Assembly (NCBI GenBank): GCA_940747215.1
Contig: CALNWS010000018.1
Coordinates: forward strand, 1 to 64,000
DNA length: 64,000 bases
Direction: 5' to 3'
DNA from: an uncultured Paraburkholderia sp.
GTDB taxonomy: Bacteria > Pseudomonadota > Gammaproteobacteria > Burkholderiales > Burkholderiaceae
Program-made: the position numbers and the translations under genes
Shown: one piece after another, positions 1 to 7,969 of the stretch
Layout: each line of letters opens with the position of its first letter
Position numbering within the stretch: position 1 is the stretch's first letter
Notes under the pieces: generated by a model
The model's database searches: none
The model's input: the letters and a program-made list of their open reading frames with translations, nothing else
Told to the model about the DNA's origin: nothing

Positions 1-135
1 GCGAGGGCGCGGTCATGATGACCGACGGCTACGAGCCCTACAACAACATCGCCCGGCGTCGTACCAAAAAGCTTGCTCGGCAAAGGACTGACCTATCTGC
101 GCACGCAGTGGCCGAAGCTGATCCGCTTCACTACC
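1..135 (+). mobile_element. IS66-family transposase (TnpC) remnant, 3' part with internal deletion
   Basis: Two short pieces in different frames match the catalytic half of IS66-type transposases. Bases 3-57 encode the TDGYEPYNNIA stretch that normally precedes a long Cys/His-containing region. Bases 61-129 encode PKSLLGKGLTYLRTQWPKLI, which in the family lies some tens of residues further on. The part between is missing, the frame changes, and the C-terminal IENAIRP/GRKNWLF region is absent. The piece continues upstream of the window. It is a dead scrap that now abuts a glycine-zipper gene, so it probably marks an old insertion or rearrangement. Family assignment rests on remembered motifs. 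Confidence 0.7.
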
Positions 136-177
136 ACACCTCACGCGCTCCGCTACCTTACTCTGGGGAACGTCGTT

Positions 178-864
178 CGTGGATCGCATACGCAACAACG
201 TCGTCTTCATCCGCTTGTCGCCACTGCGGCAGGTGCGGTCATCATCGCCAGCCTGGTTGCCACGGCCGCGGTGACGGGCGTGTTCCCGCGAGCGTCGAGC
301 AACGGCGCACAAACCGATACGTCGCAGACCGCTCAGGTGACGGCGCAGCAGCCGGGCGTGGTCGATTCCGCCGCGCCTGCGGCGGCGAACCGCTCAGCAG
401 GCTGCGCAACAGCAAGCCGCCCGGCAACAAGCTCAACAGCAAGCGCAGCAGGAAGCCCACCAGCAACGTGCGCCTCAGCAGGCACCGGCACAACCGCAAT
501 ACGCGCAGCAACCTGCGCCGCAACCGGCTTATTGCTCGACCTGCGACACGGTGGTCGCGATTTCGGCGGTGTGTCAGGAAGATCACGGCACCGGGATTGG
601 GGCAGTGGGCGGCACCGTGGCTGGGGTTTCGTCGGTAATCAGTTCGGCGGCGGTGGCGGCCGTACGGCGATGACGATTCTCGGCGCGCTCGGCGGAAGTC
701 TCGCGGGCAACTCGGTTGAGAAGCACATCCTTAGCACGACGTCGTACTCGGTGCGCGTGCATATGGAAAACGGCAAGACGCGCTACTTCACGTACCACGA
801 AGCGCCGCCGTTCCAGCAAGGTCAGCGCGTGCGTATCGAGAACGGCACGCTCGTGGCGAGCTAA
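178..864 (+). pseudogene. glycine-zipper 2TM-domain envelope protein, frameshifted
   Basis: The N-terminal part has one hydrophobic segment (HPLVATAAGAVIIASLVATA), then a Gln/Ala-rich linker, a CSTCDTVVAI stretch, a glycine-rich zipper (GTVAGG...GGRTAMTILGALGG) and a C-terminal domain ending GQRVRIENGTLVAS. Such proteins sit in the inner membrane and periplasm of Burkholderia; no reaction is known. The frame is lost near 390 and regained near 620. The two shifts compensate, so the ends are in one frame but about 77 middle codons are scrambled, including the Gln-rich linker and CxxC motif. No clear start codon is seen because the 5' end meets the IS66 scrap. Indel errors in the sequence are an alternative explanation. 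Confidence 0.6.
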
Positions 865-925
865 GCGCTCAATCGCACTTGCCGCGGCTTTGCTGAGACA
901 GCGTCTGTGATACCGCAATAAAAAA

Positions 926-950
926 GGCGATTCCCAAAGTGGGAATCGCC
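926..950 (-). terminator. bidirectional intrinsic terminator at the end of the isc operon
   Basis: A perfect 11-bp stem GGCGATTCCCA / TGGGAATCGCC with a 3-nt loop (AAG), with A-tracts on the left and T-tracts on the right, so it can end transcription from both sides. On the minus strand it lies 51 bp past the iscX stop codon and is followed by a T-run. On the plus strand it closes the glycine-zipper pseudogene. Confidence 0.9.
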
Positions 951-1000
951 TTTTCCTTCAAGCCGCCGACGCTCGCTATTGCAAACGCCCGGCAGCCGGA

Positions 1001-1198
1001 TCAGTAATCCGCGTCTTCGATCCATGCAGCCTGAATCGCCTCGAGGATTTTTTCGCTCGACCGGTTAGGATCGTCGTCGAAACCTTCGAGCTTCGTTACC
1101 CAGCGGTGCAAATCGGTGAAACGCACCTGCTGCGGATCGATGTCTTGGTGTTTATCCGTCAGGGCCATCGCGATGTCTTGGGTATCGGTCCACTTCAT
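1001..1198 (-). CDS. iscX: Fe-S assembly protein IscX
   Basis: 65 aa, the normal size for IscX (YfhJ). It is a small acidic winged-helix-like protein (pattern MKWTDTQDIAMAL...EAIQAAWIEDADY) that binds IscS and acts as an iron-dependent regulator or adaptor of cysteine desulfurase activity. It is the last gene of the isc operon and starts 15 nt after the fdx stop, which indicates translational coupling. It is followed by a strong terminator at 926-950. The reading frame is clean. The assignment is secure from both sequence and position. Confidence 0.95.
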   Translation of the reverse strand: MKWTDTQDIAMALTDKHQDIDPQQVRFTDLHRWVTKLEGFDDDPNRSSEKILEAIQAAWIEDADY

Positions 1199-1213
1199 GG
1201 CTGCAACCTCCTG

Positions 1214-1555
1214 TTAGTGGTTTTCCTTTGCGTGATTGATCGAGTAGCGCGGGATTTCGACGACCAAGTCCTGCTCGGCCGGCACCATCGCCTGACACGA
1301 CAGGCGCGAAGCGGGTTCGAGACCCCACGCCTTGTCCAGCAGATCGTTCTCGTCTTCCTCGGACGGCGTCAAGGCGGCGAAACCCTCACGCACGATCACG
1401 TGACACGTGGTGCAAGCGCACGACTTCTCGCACGCGTGTTCGATCTCGATACCGTTATCGAGCAGGTTGTCGCAAATGCTCTTGCTGGGCACGGCGTCGA
1501 TCACCGCGCCTTCCGGGCACAGTTCGACGTGGGGCAGCACGACGATTTCAGGCAT
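1214..1555 (-). CDS. fdx: ISC-type [2Fe-2S] ferredoxin
   Basis: 113 aa, the family length. Cluster ligands are visible as Cys42, Cys48, Cys51 and Cys87 (CX5CX2C plus a distal Cys in RLSCQAM). It is an adrenodoxin-type electron carrier that supplies electrons for Fe-S assembly on IscU, probably by reducing persulfide on IscS. The C-terminal tail is acidic to neutral. It lies between hscA, with a 146-nt hairpin-containing gap, and iscX. It is intact, as in complete isc operons of beta- and gammaproteobacteria. Confidence 0.95.
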   Translation of the reverse strand: MPEIVVLPHVELCPEGAVIDAVPSKSICDNLLDNGIEIEHACEKSCACTTCHVIVREGFAALTPSEEDENDLLDKAWGLEPASRLSCQAMVPAEQDLVVEIPRYSINHAKENH

Positions 1556-1615
1556 ACATTTTCCGTTTGGGTCTGAGGCACGGCAGCCTCAACCAAGCTC
1601 CGTGCCATTTTACTG

Positions 1616-1648
1616 GCGTGACGCGCACTTTTTAAGTCTGCGTCACGC
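1616..1648 (-). other. stem-loop in the hscA-fdx intergenic gap
   Basis: Inverted repeat GCGTGACGC (1616-1624) / GCGTCACGC (1640-1648) with a 15-nt loop. A smaller overlapping option, GGCACGG (1577-1583) / CCGTGCC (1600-1606), lies beside it. No T-run follows on the minus strand, so it is more likely an mRNA processing or stabilising structure than a terminator. Seen by eye only. Confidence 0.4.
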
Positions 1649-1701
1649 GTTTTCGCGCCGCGCTCCGCACCTTCAGTCGACCGGCCGAGGCAGCGCGCCG
1701 C

Positions 1702-3573
1702 TCAGATTTCGTCGAGTTTGCGGCCGGCGAGCGCGCGGCGAATGCCCTTGTTCATGCGCCGGGCAGCGAATTCGTCGGTACCTTCGGCGAGCGTTTTCGT
1801 GGCCGATTCGATCGCGGCGACGTCGTCGCATTGCGCTACGTTGCGCAATGCGACGAGCAGCTTGTCGAGGTCGGCACGTTCACTGTCGTCGAGCAGTTCC
1901 GCATCGGCGGCGAGCGCAGCCTCGGTCGCTTCGACGAGACGCCATGCTTCCACCTGCGCTTCGCGCAACACGCGCGCGCGCATGTCGACTTCGGCGGTCG
2001 AGAAACTGTCTCCGAGCATCTTCGCGATGTCGTCGTCGGCGAGCCCGTAGGACGGCTTCACGACCACTGACGCCTCCACGCCCGAGCCCTGTTCGCGCGC
2101 GAACACAGACAGCAGGCCGTCCGCATCCACCTGATACGTGACGCGGATACGCGCGGCACCTGCCGCCATCGGCGGAATACCGCGCAATTCGCAGCGCGCG
2201 AGCGAGCGGCAGTCGCTCACCAGTTCGCGTTCGCCTTGCACGACGTGGATCGCCATGGCTGTCTGGCCATCCTTGAACGTCGTGAAATCCTGCGCGCGGG
2301 TGACCGGAATGGTCGAATTGCGCGGGATGATCTTTTCGGTCAGGCCGCCCATCGTTTCGACGCCCAAAGACAGCGGGATAACGTCGAGCAGCAGCCATTC
2401 GTCGCCGTCCGCGCCGCGGTTGCCCGCGAGCAGATCGGCCTGGATCGCGGCACCAAGCGCGACGACCTGATCCGGATCGAGATTGGTAAGCGGCGGCTGG
2501 CCGAAGAATGCTTCGACTGCGCGGCGGATCACCGGCATGCGCGTCACGCCGCCGACCAGCACCACGCCCTTGATGTCTTTCGTCGCGACCTTCGCGTCGC
2601 GCAGCGCTTTCTTCGTCGGGCCGAGCGTGCGCTGCACGAGCGCCTGCGTGATCGCTTCGAAGGCGCTTTCGTCGACCGTCAGATCGATTTTCGTGCCCGT
2701 GGAGAGCGTGGCCTGAACCTTCGCGTTCGGCGCGTCGGAAAGCGCTTCCTTGGTGGCGCGCACGCTGTCGAGCAGCAGACGCACGTCTTCCGGCGCAAGC
2801 GCTTGCGCGGCGATACCGGATTGCTCCAGCACGTAGCGATAGAGCGCGTGGTCGAAATCGTCGCCGCCGAGCGCCGAGTCGCCGCCCGCAGCCAGCACTT
2901 CGAACACACCTTTGGTGAGCTTGAGGATCGACAGGTCGAACGTGCCGCCGCCTAGGTCGTACACGGCGTAAAGGCCTTCGGAACCGTTGTCGAGACCGTA
3001 AGCGATCGCCGCTGCGGTCGGCTCGTTGAGCAGACGCAGCACGTTCAGACCGGCGAGACGCGCGGCGTCTTTCGTGGCCTGGCGCTGCGCTTCGTCGAAA
3101 TAGGCGGGCACGGTAATCACGGCGCCGACGAGTTCGTCGCCGAGCGAATCTTCCGCGCGCTGGCGCAGCGTGGCGAGAATTTCCGCCGACACTTCCACCG
3201 GACTTTTCACGCCACCGACGGTACGGATCTGTACCATGCCGGGTGCGTTGACGAAATCGTACGGCGCGTTCTCGGCACCTTCCACCTCGGCTTTGCCGCG
3301 TCCCATGAAACGTTTGACGGAGACGATCGTATTGCGCGGATCGGTCGCCGCTTCGGCCTTCGCCGTGCGGCCGATGCGACGGCCGCCCTTTTCGAGGTAA
3401 CGCACGACCGACGGCAGCAGCACATGGCCGTCTTCATTGGGCAGCACGTCGGCGACGCCGCTGCGCACTGCGGCCACAAGGGAGTTGGTGGTGCCGAGAT
3501 CGATGCCGACCGCGAGACGCCGCTGATGGGGCACCGGTGCCATGCCGGGTTCGGAGATTTGCAGTAGGGCCAT
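1702..3573 (-). CDS. hscA: Hsp70-type Fe-S chaperone HscA
   Basis: 623 aa, close to the family length of about 620. It has an N-terminal actin-like ATPase domain ([37 protein letters not shown]) and a C-terminal substrate-binding domain. HscA is the specialised DnaK homologue that, with HscB, binds the LPPVK loop of IscU and uses ATP to help release the assembled cluster to acceptor proteins. It lies downstream of hscB in the isc operon with a 129-nt gap. The ATG start at 3573 gives the usual short lead [10 protein letters not shown]. No lesion is visible over 1.87 kb. Confidence 0.96.
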   Translation of the reverse strand: MALLQISEPGMAPVPHQRRLAVGIDLGTTNSLVAAVRSGVADVLPNEDGHVLLPSVVRYLEKGGRRIGRTAKAEAATDPRNTIVSVKRFMGRGKAEVEGAENAPYDFVNAPGMVQIRTVGGVKSPVEVSAEILATLRQRAEDSLGDELVGAVITVPAYFDEAQRQATKDAARLAGLNVLRLLNEPTAAAIAYGLDNGSEGLYAVYDLGGGTFDLSILKLTKGVFEVLAAGGDSALGGDDFDHALYRYVLEQSGIAAQALAPEDVRLLLDSVRATKEALSDAPNAKVQATLSTGTKIDLTVDESAFEAITQALVQRTLGPTKKALRDAKVATKDIKGVVLVGGVTRMPVIRRAVEAFFGQPPLTNLDPDQVVALGAAIQADLLAGNRGADGDEWLLLDVIPLSLGVETMGGLTEKIIPRNSTIPVTRAQDFTTFKDGQTAMAIHVVQGERELVSDCRSLARCELRGIPPMAAGAARIRVTYQVDADGLLSVFAREQGSGVEASVVVKPSYGLADDDIAKMLGDSFSTAEVDMRARVLREAQVEAWRLVEATEAALAADAELLDDSERADLDKLLVALRNVAQCDDVAAIESATKTLAEGTDEFAARRMNKGIRRALAGRKLDEI

Positions 3574-3702
3574 CTGGATCTTGTCGGGGCCGCTTCGCCC
3601 CGTCCTGAAATTTTCGCGTGCTGGATAAGTGATGCCGCGGCGACGTGCGACGACACAACATGAAGCCGCGCTGGCGCTGGCGCGTTTGCGCTGACAGCCG
3701 CG

Positions 3703-4230
3703 CTAGTTGTCGAGCCGTTCGATCTGCACGCCGATTTCCGATGCCACCCGCTCGATGAACATGAGCTGACGCACCGCCTCGCCCGCCGCCTGATTCGCGC
3801 CGCTGTCGAGCAGCGCGCCGAGCTTGTCGAAGCGCACGCGCTCTTCGTCGCGCAATTCGCCTAGCAGTGAATCGAGCGCGTCGACGTTCTTCGCGGCAGC
3901 CGCGTCCTCGATGCCTTCGCGCCATTCCATCTGCTGCATCAGGAACGCCGGCTCCATCGCCATGTTGTTCTCCGCGCCCACGTCGATGCTGCGCAGATGC
4001 AGCAGATACGTGGCGCGCTTCAACGGATCCCGCAGCGTCTGATACGCCTCGTTCGCGCGTGTGGCCCATTGCATCGCCACGCGCTTTTGCGCGTCGCCGG
4101 CGGCCGCGAAGCGGTCGGGGTGGACTTGCGCCTGCACCGTGCGGTAAGCGTGGTCGAGCGCGGCGGCGTCGAGTGTGAATTGCGCCGGCAGGCCAAACAG
4201 GTCGAAGTGGCTGTCGTTCAGCGAGGCCAT
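3703..4230 (-). CDS. hscB: Fe-S co-chaperone HscB (J-protein)
   Basis: 175 aa from the ATG at 4230 ([14 protein letters not shown]), the normal length. An upstream in-frame start at 4299 would add residues with no family match. The N-terminal J domain carries the essential HPD motif (VHPDRF), and the C-terminal three-helix domain binds IscU. HscB recruits IscU to HscA and stimulates its ATPase. The gene is intact and sits between iscA and hscA. The terminal codons read ERLDN followed by TAG. Confidence 0.95.
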   Translation of the reverse strand: MASLNDSHFDLFGLPAQFTLDAAALDHAYRTVQAQVHPDRFAAAGDAQKRVAMQWATRANEAYQTLRDPLKRATYLLHLRSIDVGAENNMAMEPAFLMQQMEWREGIEDAAAAKNVDALDSLLGELRDEERVRFDKLGALLDSGANQAAGEAVRQLMFIERVASEIGVQIERLDN

Positions 4231-4341
4231 CAGATAATCAGGTCCGTTCAGAGGGGCAGAAAAAGTAGCGGGACATATGCGTGCAGCAGGCTCATGCAAC
4301 AGTTTCGCGGATCAAAGGCGGCGTGGGCCGCCTTTGATCCG

Positions 4342-4665
4342 CTACACGCGGAACGACTCGCCGCAGCCGCATTCGTCCTTCACGTTCGGGTTGTTGAACT
4401 TGAAGCCTTCGTTCAACCCTTCGCGCGCGAAGTCGAGTTCGGTGCCGTCGATGTACGCGAGGCTCTTCGGGTCGACAATGATCTTCACGCCGTTGCAATC
4501 GAACACCTGATCTTCGGGCGCGAGTTCATCCACATACTCCAGCTTGTATGCCAAGCCGGAGCAACCGGTGGTGCGCACGCCGACGCGCAGTCCGACGCCT
4601 TTACCGCGACGGGTCAGATACTTCTGAACATGCTGTGCTGCCTTTTCGGTCAACGTAATTGCCAT
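4342..4665 (-). CDS. iscA: A-type Fe-S carrier IscA
   Basis: 107 aa from the ATG at 4665 ([11 protein letters not shown]), the family length. The three conserved cysteines are present: Cys35 in TTGCSGLAY and Cys99/Cys101 in ECGCGESF. IscA binds iron or clusters and passes [4Fe-4S]/[2Fe-2S] clusters to target apoproteins. It lies between iscU and hscB. The 190-nt gap to iscU is unusually long for the operon and contains two stem-loops. The longer ORF start at 4749 has no family support. Confidence 0.95.
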   Translation of the reverse strand: MAITLTEKAAQHVQKYLTRRGKGVGLRVGVRTTGCSGLAYKLEYVDELAPEDQVFDCNGVKIIVDPKSLAYIDGTELDFAREGLNEGFKFNNPNVKDECGCGESFRV

Positions 4666-4763
4666 AGCATTTCTCATTGCGTCGCGCGCGTGGCTCACGT
4701 GATGCAAAACCGTGTAGCTGATTGCACGCTGCTGCCCTGCCTGCTTCAAATATCGCTCATGCT

Positions 4764-4838
4764 GGATGCCGGAATGTTGTGATCACCGGCATCCGCTTCG
4801 AAATGTGAACACCGTGCGATTTCGCGCGGTGTTCACAT
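4764..4838 (-). other. two consecutive stem-loops between iscU and iscA
   Basis: First, ATGTGAACACCG (4803-4814) pairs with CGGTGTTCACAT (4827-4838); the inner bases extend the helix with a wobble and a 4-nt loop. Second, GGATGCCGG (4764-4772) pairs with CCGGCATCC (4786-4794). Neither is followed by a T-run on the minus strand, so transcription probably continues into iscA. They may separate the stability of the iscRSU and iscA-hscBA mRNA segments. The function is inference. Confidence 0.5.
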
Positions 4839-4856
4839 GCCTGCTCAACTCATGCG

Positions 4857-5273
4857 TTAAGCGTGCTGCTTGTCGCCTTCGACCGCAGCCGCTTCGCCGT
4901 GACGTTGCTTATAGTCCGCGACCGCTGCCTTGATCGCGTCTTCCGCAAGAATCGAGCAGTGGATCTTCACCGGCGGCAGCGCCAGTTCTTCGGCGATCTG
5001 CGTGTTCTTGATCCACATGGCTTCGTCGAGCGTCTTGCCCTTCACCCATTCGGTGACGAGCGAGCTCGAAGCGATAGCCGAGCCGCAGCCGTACGTCTTG
5101 AACTTCGCATCTTCGATCACGCCGTCCGCGCCCACGCGGATCTGCAACTTCATCACGTCGCCGCAAGCCGGTGCGCCGACCATGCCGGTACCGACCGCGT
5201 CATCGTCTTTCGCAAACGAACCGACGTTGCGCGGGTTTTCGTAGTGGTCCAGAACCTTGTCGCTATAAGCCAT
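4857..5273 (-). CDS. iscU: Fe-S scaffold protein IscU
   Basis: 138 aa. All scaffold residues are present: Cys37 and Asp39 (APACGDVM), Cys63 (TYGCGSAIAS) and Cys106 (KIHCSIL). The chaperone-recognition loop LPPVK is at residues 99-103. IscU receives sulfur from IscS and iron and builds the cluster that HscA/HscB help release. It starts 71 nt after iscS and is followed by two hairpins. The C-terminal extension (QRHGEAAAVEGDKQHA) is longer than the E. coli tail, as is usual in Burkholderiales. Confidence 0.97.
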   Translation of the reverse strand: MAYSDKVLDHYENPRNVGSFAKDDDAVGTGMVGAPACGDVMKLQIRVGADGVIEDAKFKTYGCGSAIASSSLVTEWVKGKTLDEAMWIKNTQIAEELALPPVKIHCSILAEDAIKAAVADYKQRHGEAAAVEGDKQHA

Positions 5274-5344
5274 GATTACACTCCTTGATCCGTTTCAACC
5301 TGCAATTTGCAATTCGATGAATTCGACGTCGTCCAGACGGCGCG

Positions 5345-6568
5345 TCAGTGCGCTGCCCACTGGATGGTCGAAATATCGATACCGTCCTTGTGCATTTCCC
5401 ACAGCGGTGACAGGTCGCGCAACTTGGAAATCTTGGTCTTCAGCAGGTTGATCACGTAATCGACATCCTGCTCGGTAGTAAAGCGGCCCACCGTAAAGCG
5501 GATCGAGCTGTGCGCCAGCTCGTCGTTACGGCCGAGCGCGCGCAGAACGTACGACGGTTCCAGCGAAGCCGACGTACATGCCGAACCCGACGACACGGCC
5601 ACGTCTTTCACGGCCATGATCAGCGATTCGCCTTCGACGAAATTGAAGCTGATGTTCAGGTTGTGCGGCACACGCTTTTCCATGTCGCCGTTCACATACA
5701 CTTCTTCCATTTCCGACAGACCGTGCAGCAGACGATCGCGCAGCATGCGCGCGCGATCGTTTTCCGTTGCCATTTCTTCACGCGCGATGCGGAACGCCTC
5801 GCCCATGCCGACGATCTGGTGCGTAGCCAGCGTGCCCGAACGCATGCCGCGCTCGTGACCGCCGCCGTGCATCTGCGCTTCGATACGGATGCGCGGCTTG
5901 CGGCGCACGTAGAGCGCGCCGATGCCCTTCGGGCCGTACGTCTTGTGCGCCGAGAAAGACATCAGGTCGACCTTCAGCTTCTGCAGGTCGATTTCGATCT
6001 TGCCGGTAGCCTGCGCAGCGTCGACGTGGAAAATGATGCTCTTCTCACGCGTGATCTCGCCGATCGCCTCAATGTCCTGAATCACGCCGATTTCGTTGTT
6101 CACCGACATGATCGACACGAAAATCGTGTCCGGACGCAGCGCGGCCTTGAATTTTTCGAGGTCGATCAGGCCGTCGTCCTTGACGTCCAGATACGTGACT
6201 TCGAAGCCTTCGCGCTCGAGCTCACGGCACGTGTCGAGCACGGCCTTGTGCTCGGTCTTCACCGTGATGATGTGCTTGCCCTTGCTCTTGTAGAAGTGCG
6301 CAGCACCCTTGATCGCCAAGTTGTCCGATTCCGTTGCGCCCGAAGTCCAGATGATTTCGCGCGGGTCGGCGTTGACCAGCTTCGCGACGTTCTCGCGCGC
6401 TTCTTCGACCACGCGCTCGGCGTCCCAACCATACGAGTGGCTGCGCGATGCGGGGTTGCCGAACTGCTCGCGCAGATACGGGATCATCTTGTCCACCACG
6501 CGTGGATCGATCGGAGTCGTGGCGCTGTAGTCCATGTAAATGGGCAGGTGGGGAATGTCGTTATTCAT
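5345..6568 (-). CDS. iscS: cysteine desulfurase IscS
   Basis: 407 aa class-V PLP aminotransferase-fold enzyme. It converts L-cysteine to alanine and supplies persulfide sulfur to IscU and to tRNA thiolation. The PLP lysine is Lys209 in [11 protein letters not shown] and the persulfide-forming cysteine is Cys331 in [15 protein letters not shown]. The [13 protein letters not shown]-anchor motif is at 181-190. The C-terminus ends [10 protein letters not shown], typical of group I IscS. It is preceded by iscR and followed by iscU. The reading frame is clean. Confidence 0.97.
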   Translation of the reverse strand: MNNDIPHLPIYMDYSATTPIDPRVVDKMIPYLREQFGNPASRSHSYGWDAERVVEEARENVAKLVNADPREIIWTSGATESDNLAIKGAAHFYKSKGKHIITVKTEHKAVLDTCRELEREGFEVTYLDVKDDGLIDLEKFKAALRPDTIFVSIMSVNNEIGVIQDIEAIGEITREKSIIFHVDAAQATGKIEIDLQKLKVDLMSFSAHKTYGPKGIGALYVRRKPRIRIEAQMHGGGHERGMRSGTLATHQIVGMGEAFRIAREEMATENDRARMLRDRLLHGLSEMEEVYVNGDMEKRVPHNLNISFNFVEGESLIMAVKDVAVSSGSACTSASLEPSYVLRALGRNDELAHSSIRFTVGRFTTEQDVDYVINLLKTKISKLRDLSPLWEMHKDGIDISTIQWAAH

Positions 6569-6641
6569 CTATCGCTCCGGGGACATCATGTGCTCTGGCT
6601 GCTGGGTTTCCTTGCTGCGGCGACTGCTCTCGATACCGTGC

Positions 6642-7172
6642 CTAGGAACCGGCCATATTGAAAACGGAATTAGGCCCTTTCGGCGCCACGCGAACCGGCT
6701 CGACGGCCGGCGCCTCGCTACGGCTATCGCGCAGCACGGCCGGCGCGCCTTCGCGCGAGCGCTGCTGATCGACCAGATCTTTCAGGGAGACCGAATCCAA
6801 GTACTCGACCATTTTCTGGTTCAACGTAGACCACAGTTCGTGGGTCATGCAGTGACCGTTGTGCTGCTTGGTGCCCTCGCACGAGCCCTTGCCGCCGCAT
6901 TGGGTGGCGTCGAGCGGCTCGTCGACCGCAATGATAATGTCGGCCACCGTGACTTCTTCGGCGCGGCGGGCAAGATTGTAGCCGCCGCCCGGCCCGCGGA
7001 CGGACTCGACGATTTCGTGGCGACGCAGCTTGCCAAACAGCTGCTCGAGATAGGACAGGGAGATGTGCTGGCGCTGGCTGATACCTGCAAGCGCCACCGG
7101 ACCCTGCTCCTGGCGCAGTGCTAAGTCAATCATCGCCGTGACGGCGAAACGGCCTTTCGTGGTGAGTCTCAT
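6642..7172 (-). CDS. iscR: Fe-S cluster regulator IscR (Rrf2 family)
   Basis: 176 aa from the ATG at 7172 (MRLTTKGRFAVTAMIDLAL). It has an N-terminal winged helix (LSYLEQLFGKLRRHEIVES, GPGGGYNLAR) followed by cluster ligands Cys92, Cys98, Cys108 and probably His111 (NGHCMTHELW). The loop between the second and third cysteines is four residues longer than the E. coli pattern. The holo-[2Fe-2S] form represses the isc operon. It is the first gene of the operon, and two matching operator-like sites lie upstream at 7190-7241, so autoregulation is expected. The tail is variable and rich in Ala/Pro/Val. Confidence 0.95.
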   Translation of the reverse strand: MRLTTKGRFAVTAMIDLALRQEQGPVALAGISQRQHISLSYLEQLFGKLRRHEIVESVRGPGGGYNLARRAEEVTVADIIIAVDEPLDATQCGGKGSCEGTKQHNGHCMTHELWSTLNQKMVEYLDSVSLKDLVDQQRSREGAPAVLRDSRSEAPAVEPVRVAPKGPNSVFNMAGS

Positions 7173-7189
7173 ATGATGTGGGAACCGCA

Positions 7190-7241
7190 ATTCTCGATAA
7201 GTTTTGTCAAGTATAAATACATGAGAGATTTAGTCAAGTAT
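7190..7241 (-). promoter_or_regulatory. isc operon promoter with two tandem IscR-type sites
   Basis: On the minus strand a -35 TTGACT (plus 7232-7237) and -10 TATACT (plus 7210-7215) are separated by 16 bp. Two 25-bp windows fit the E. coli type-1 IscR consensus. The one at 7217-7241 matches at about 22 of 25 positions, starting ATAC and ending TTTAGTCAAGTAT. The one at 7190-7214 matches at about 20 of 25 and ends TTGTCAAGTAT. One covers the -35 and spacer, the other the -10 and start region, which is the expected arrangement for repression. The iscR ATG is about 30 nt downstream of the predicted start. Confidence 0.8.
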
Positions 7242-7327
7242 CCCTATCGCAATTTGGGTCATTTGCTTAATTGCGGAAGCCCTGTGCAGCCGGGGTTTCA
7301 GGCCGCAGCAGCGTCTTTCCGCCTGCT

Positions 7328-7824
7328 CACGCAATGAATTGGGGATGCAATGCGACGATCAGACCGCGGCACGCCGCTTCGCATTGACCCAGCACTGCCT
7401 CGAACCCTTCTTCGCCGCCGAAATAAGGATCGACGACTTCGCGCATGCCGCTCCAACGGTTGTTCGACTCGGGCACGAATTCCATCAGCAGACGGATCTT
7501 GTCGTGCTGGTCGGCCGGACAGACGGCGCGCAGCGCGGCGACTTTTTGTCGTCCATCGCGATCAGCAGATCAAAACGCTCGAAATCCGTCCGCCCGATCT
7601 GGCGGCCACGGCAATTCACCCAGTTCTTAGCCGCGGTGGCTCGCGGCCAGTTGCACGCGATCGTCCGGCGCCGAGCCGATGTACCAGTCAGCCGTGCCGG
7701 CCGAGTCGATAAGGATGCGGTCCGTCAACTTCGCCTCGTCGACCAGACGGCGCATGACGCCTTCCTCAGTCGGGGAACGGCAGATGTTCCCCAGGCACAC
7801 GAAGCAGATAGACACTTTTTTCAT
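7328..7824 (-). pseudogene. low-molecular-weight protein-tyrosine phosphatase, degraded
   Basis: The 5' end is good: MKKVSICFVCLGNICRSP carries the CX5R phosphatase signature. An in-frame TAA at 7627-7629 stops the protein at 65 residues where a Tyr codon is expected (HRG-stop-ELG). Downstream, recognisable family pieces continue in changing frames: GRQIGRTDFERFDLLIAMDD, VAALRAVCPADQHDKIRLL, MREVVDPYFGGEEGFEAVLG, ending IVALHPQFIA at 7328. At least two further frameshifts are needed. The general acid Asp of the DPYFGG loop lies after the breaks. The gene sits upstream of iscR, its usual place in Burkholderia, and is now dead. Confidence 0.85.
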
Positions 7825-7969
7825 CGAACACTTTCGCGCGCTATCGGACGCATTGACCGGTGGATGGGAAATGGGTGCCGCGATTATACAAAGCTCGGAA
7901 AATTCTCGCCGGATCCCGGTATAATGCGCCTGCGCTTCCTGAAGCGTCTTGCTGCGTACGTCCTATTTC

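Noticed and set aside
5510..6661. 383-codon plus-strand open frame
   Set aside because: Antisense shadow of iscS, no ribosome site, Arg/His/Val-biased composition.
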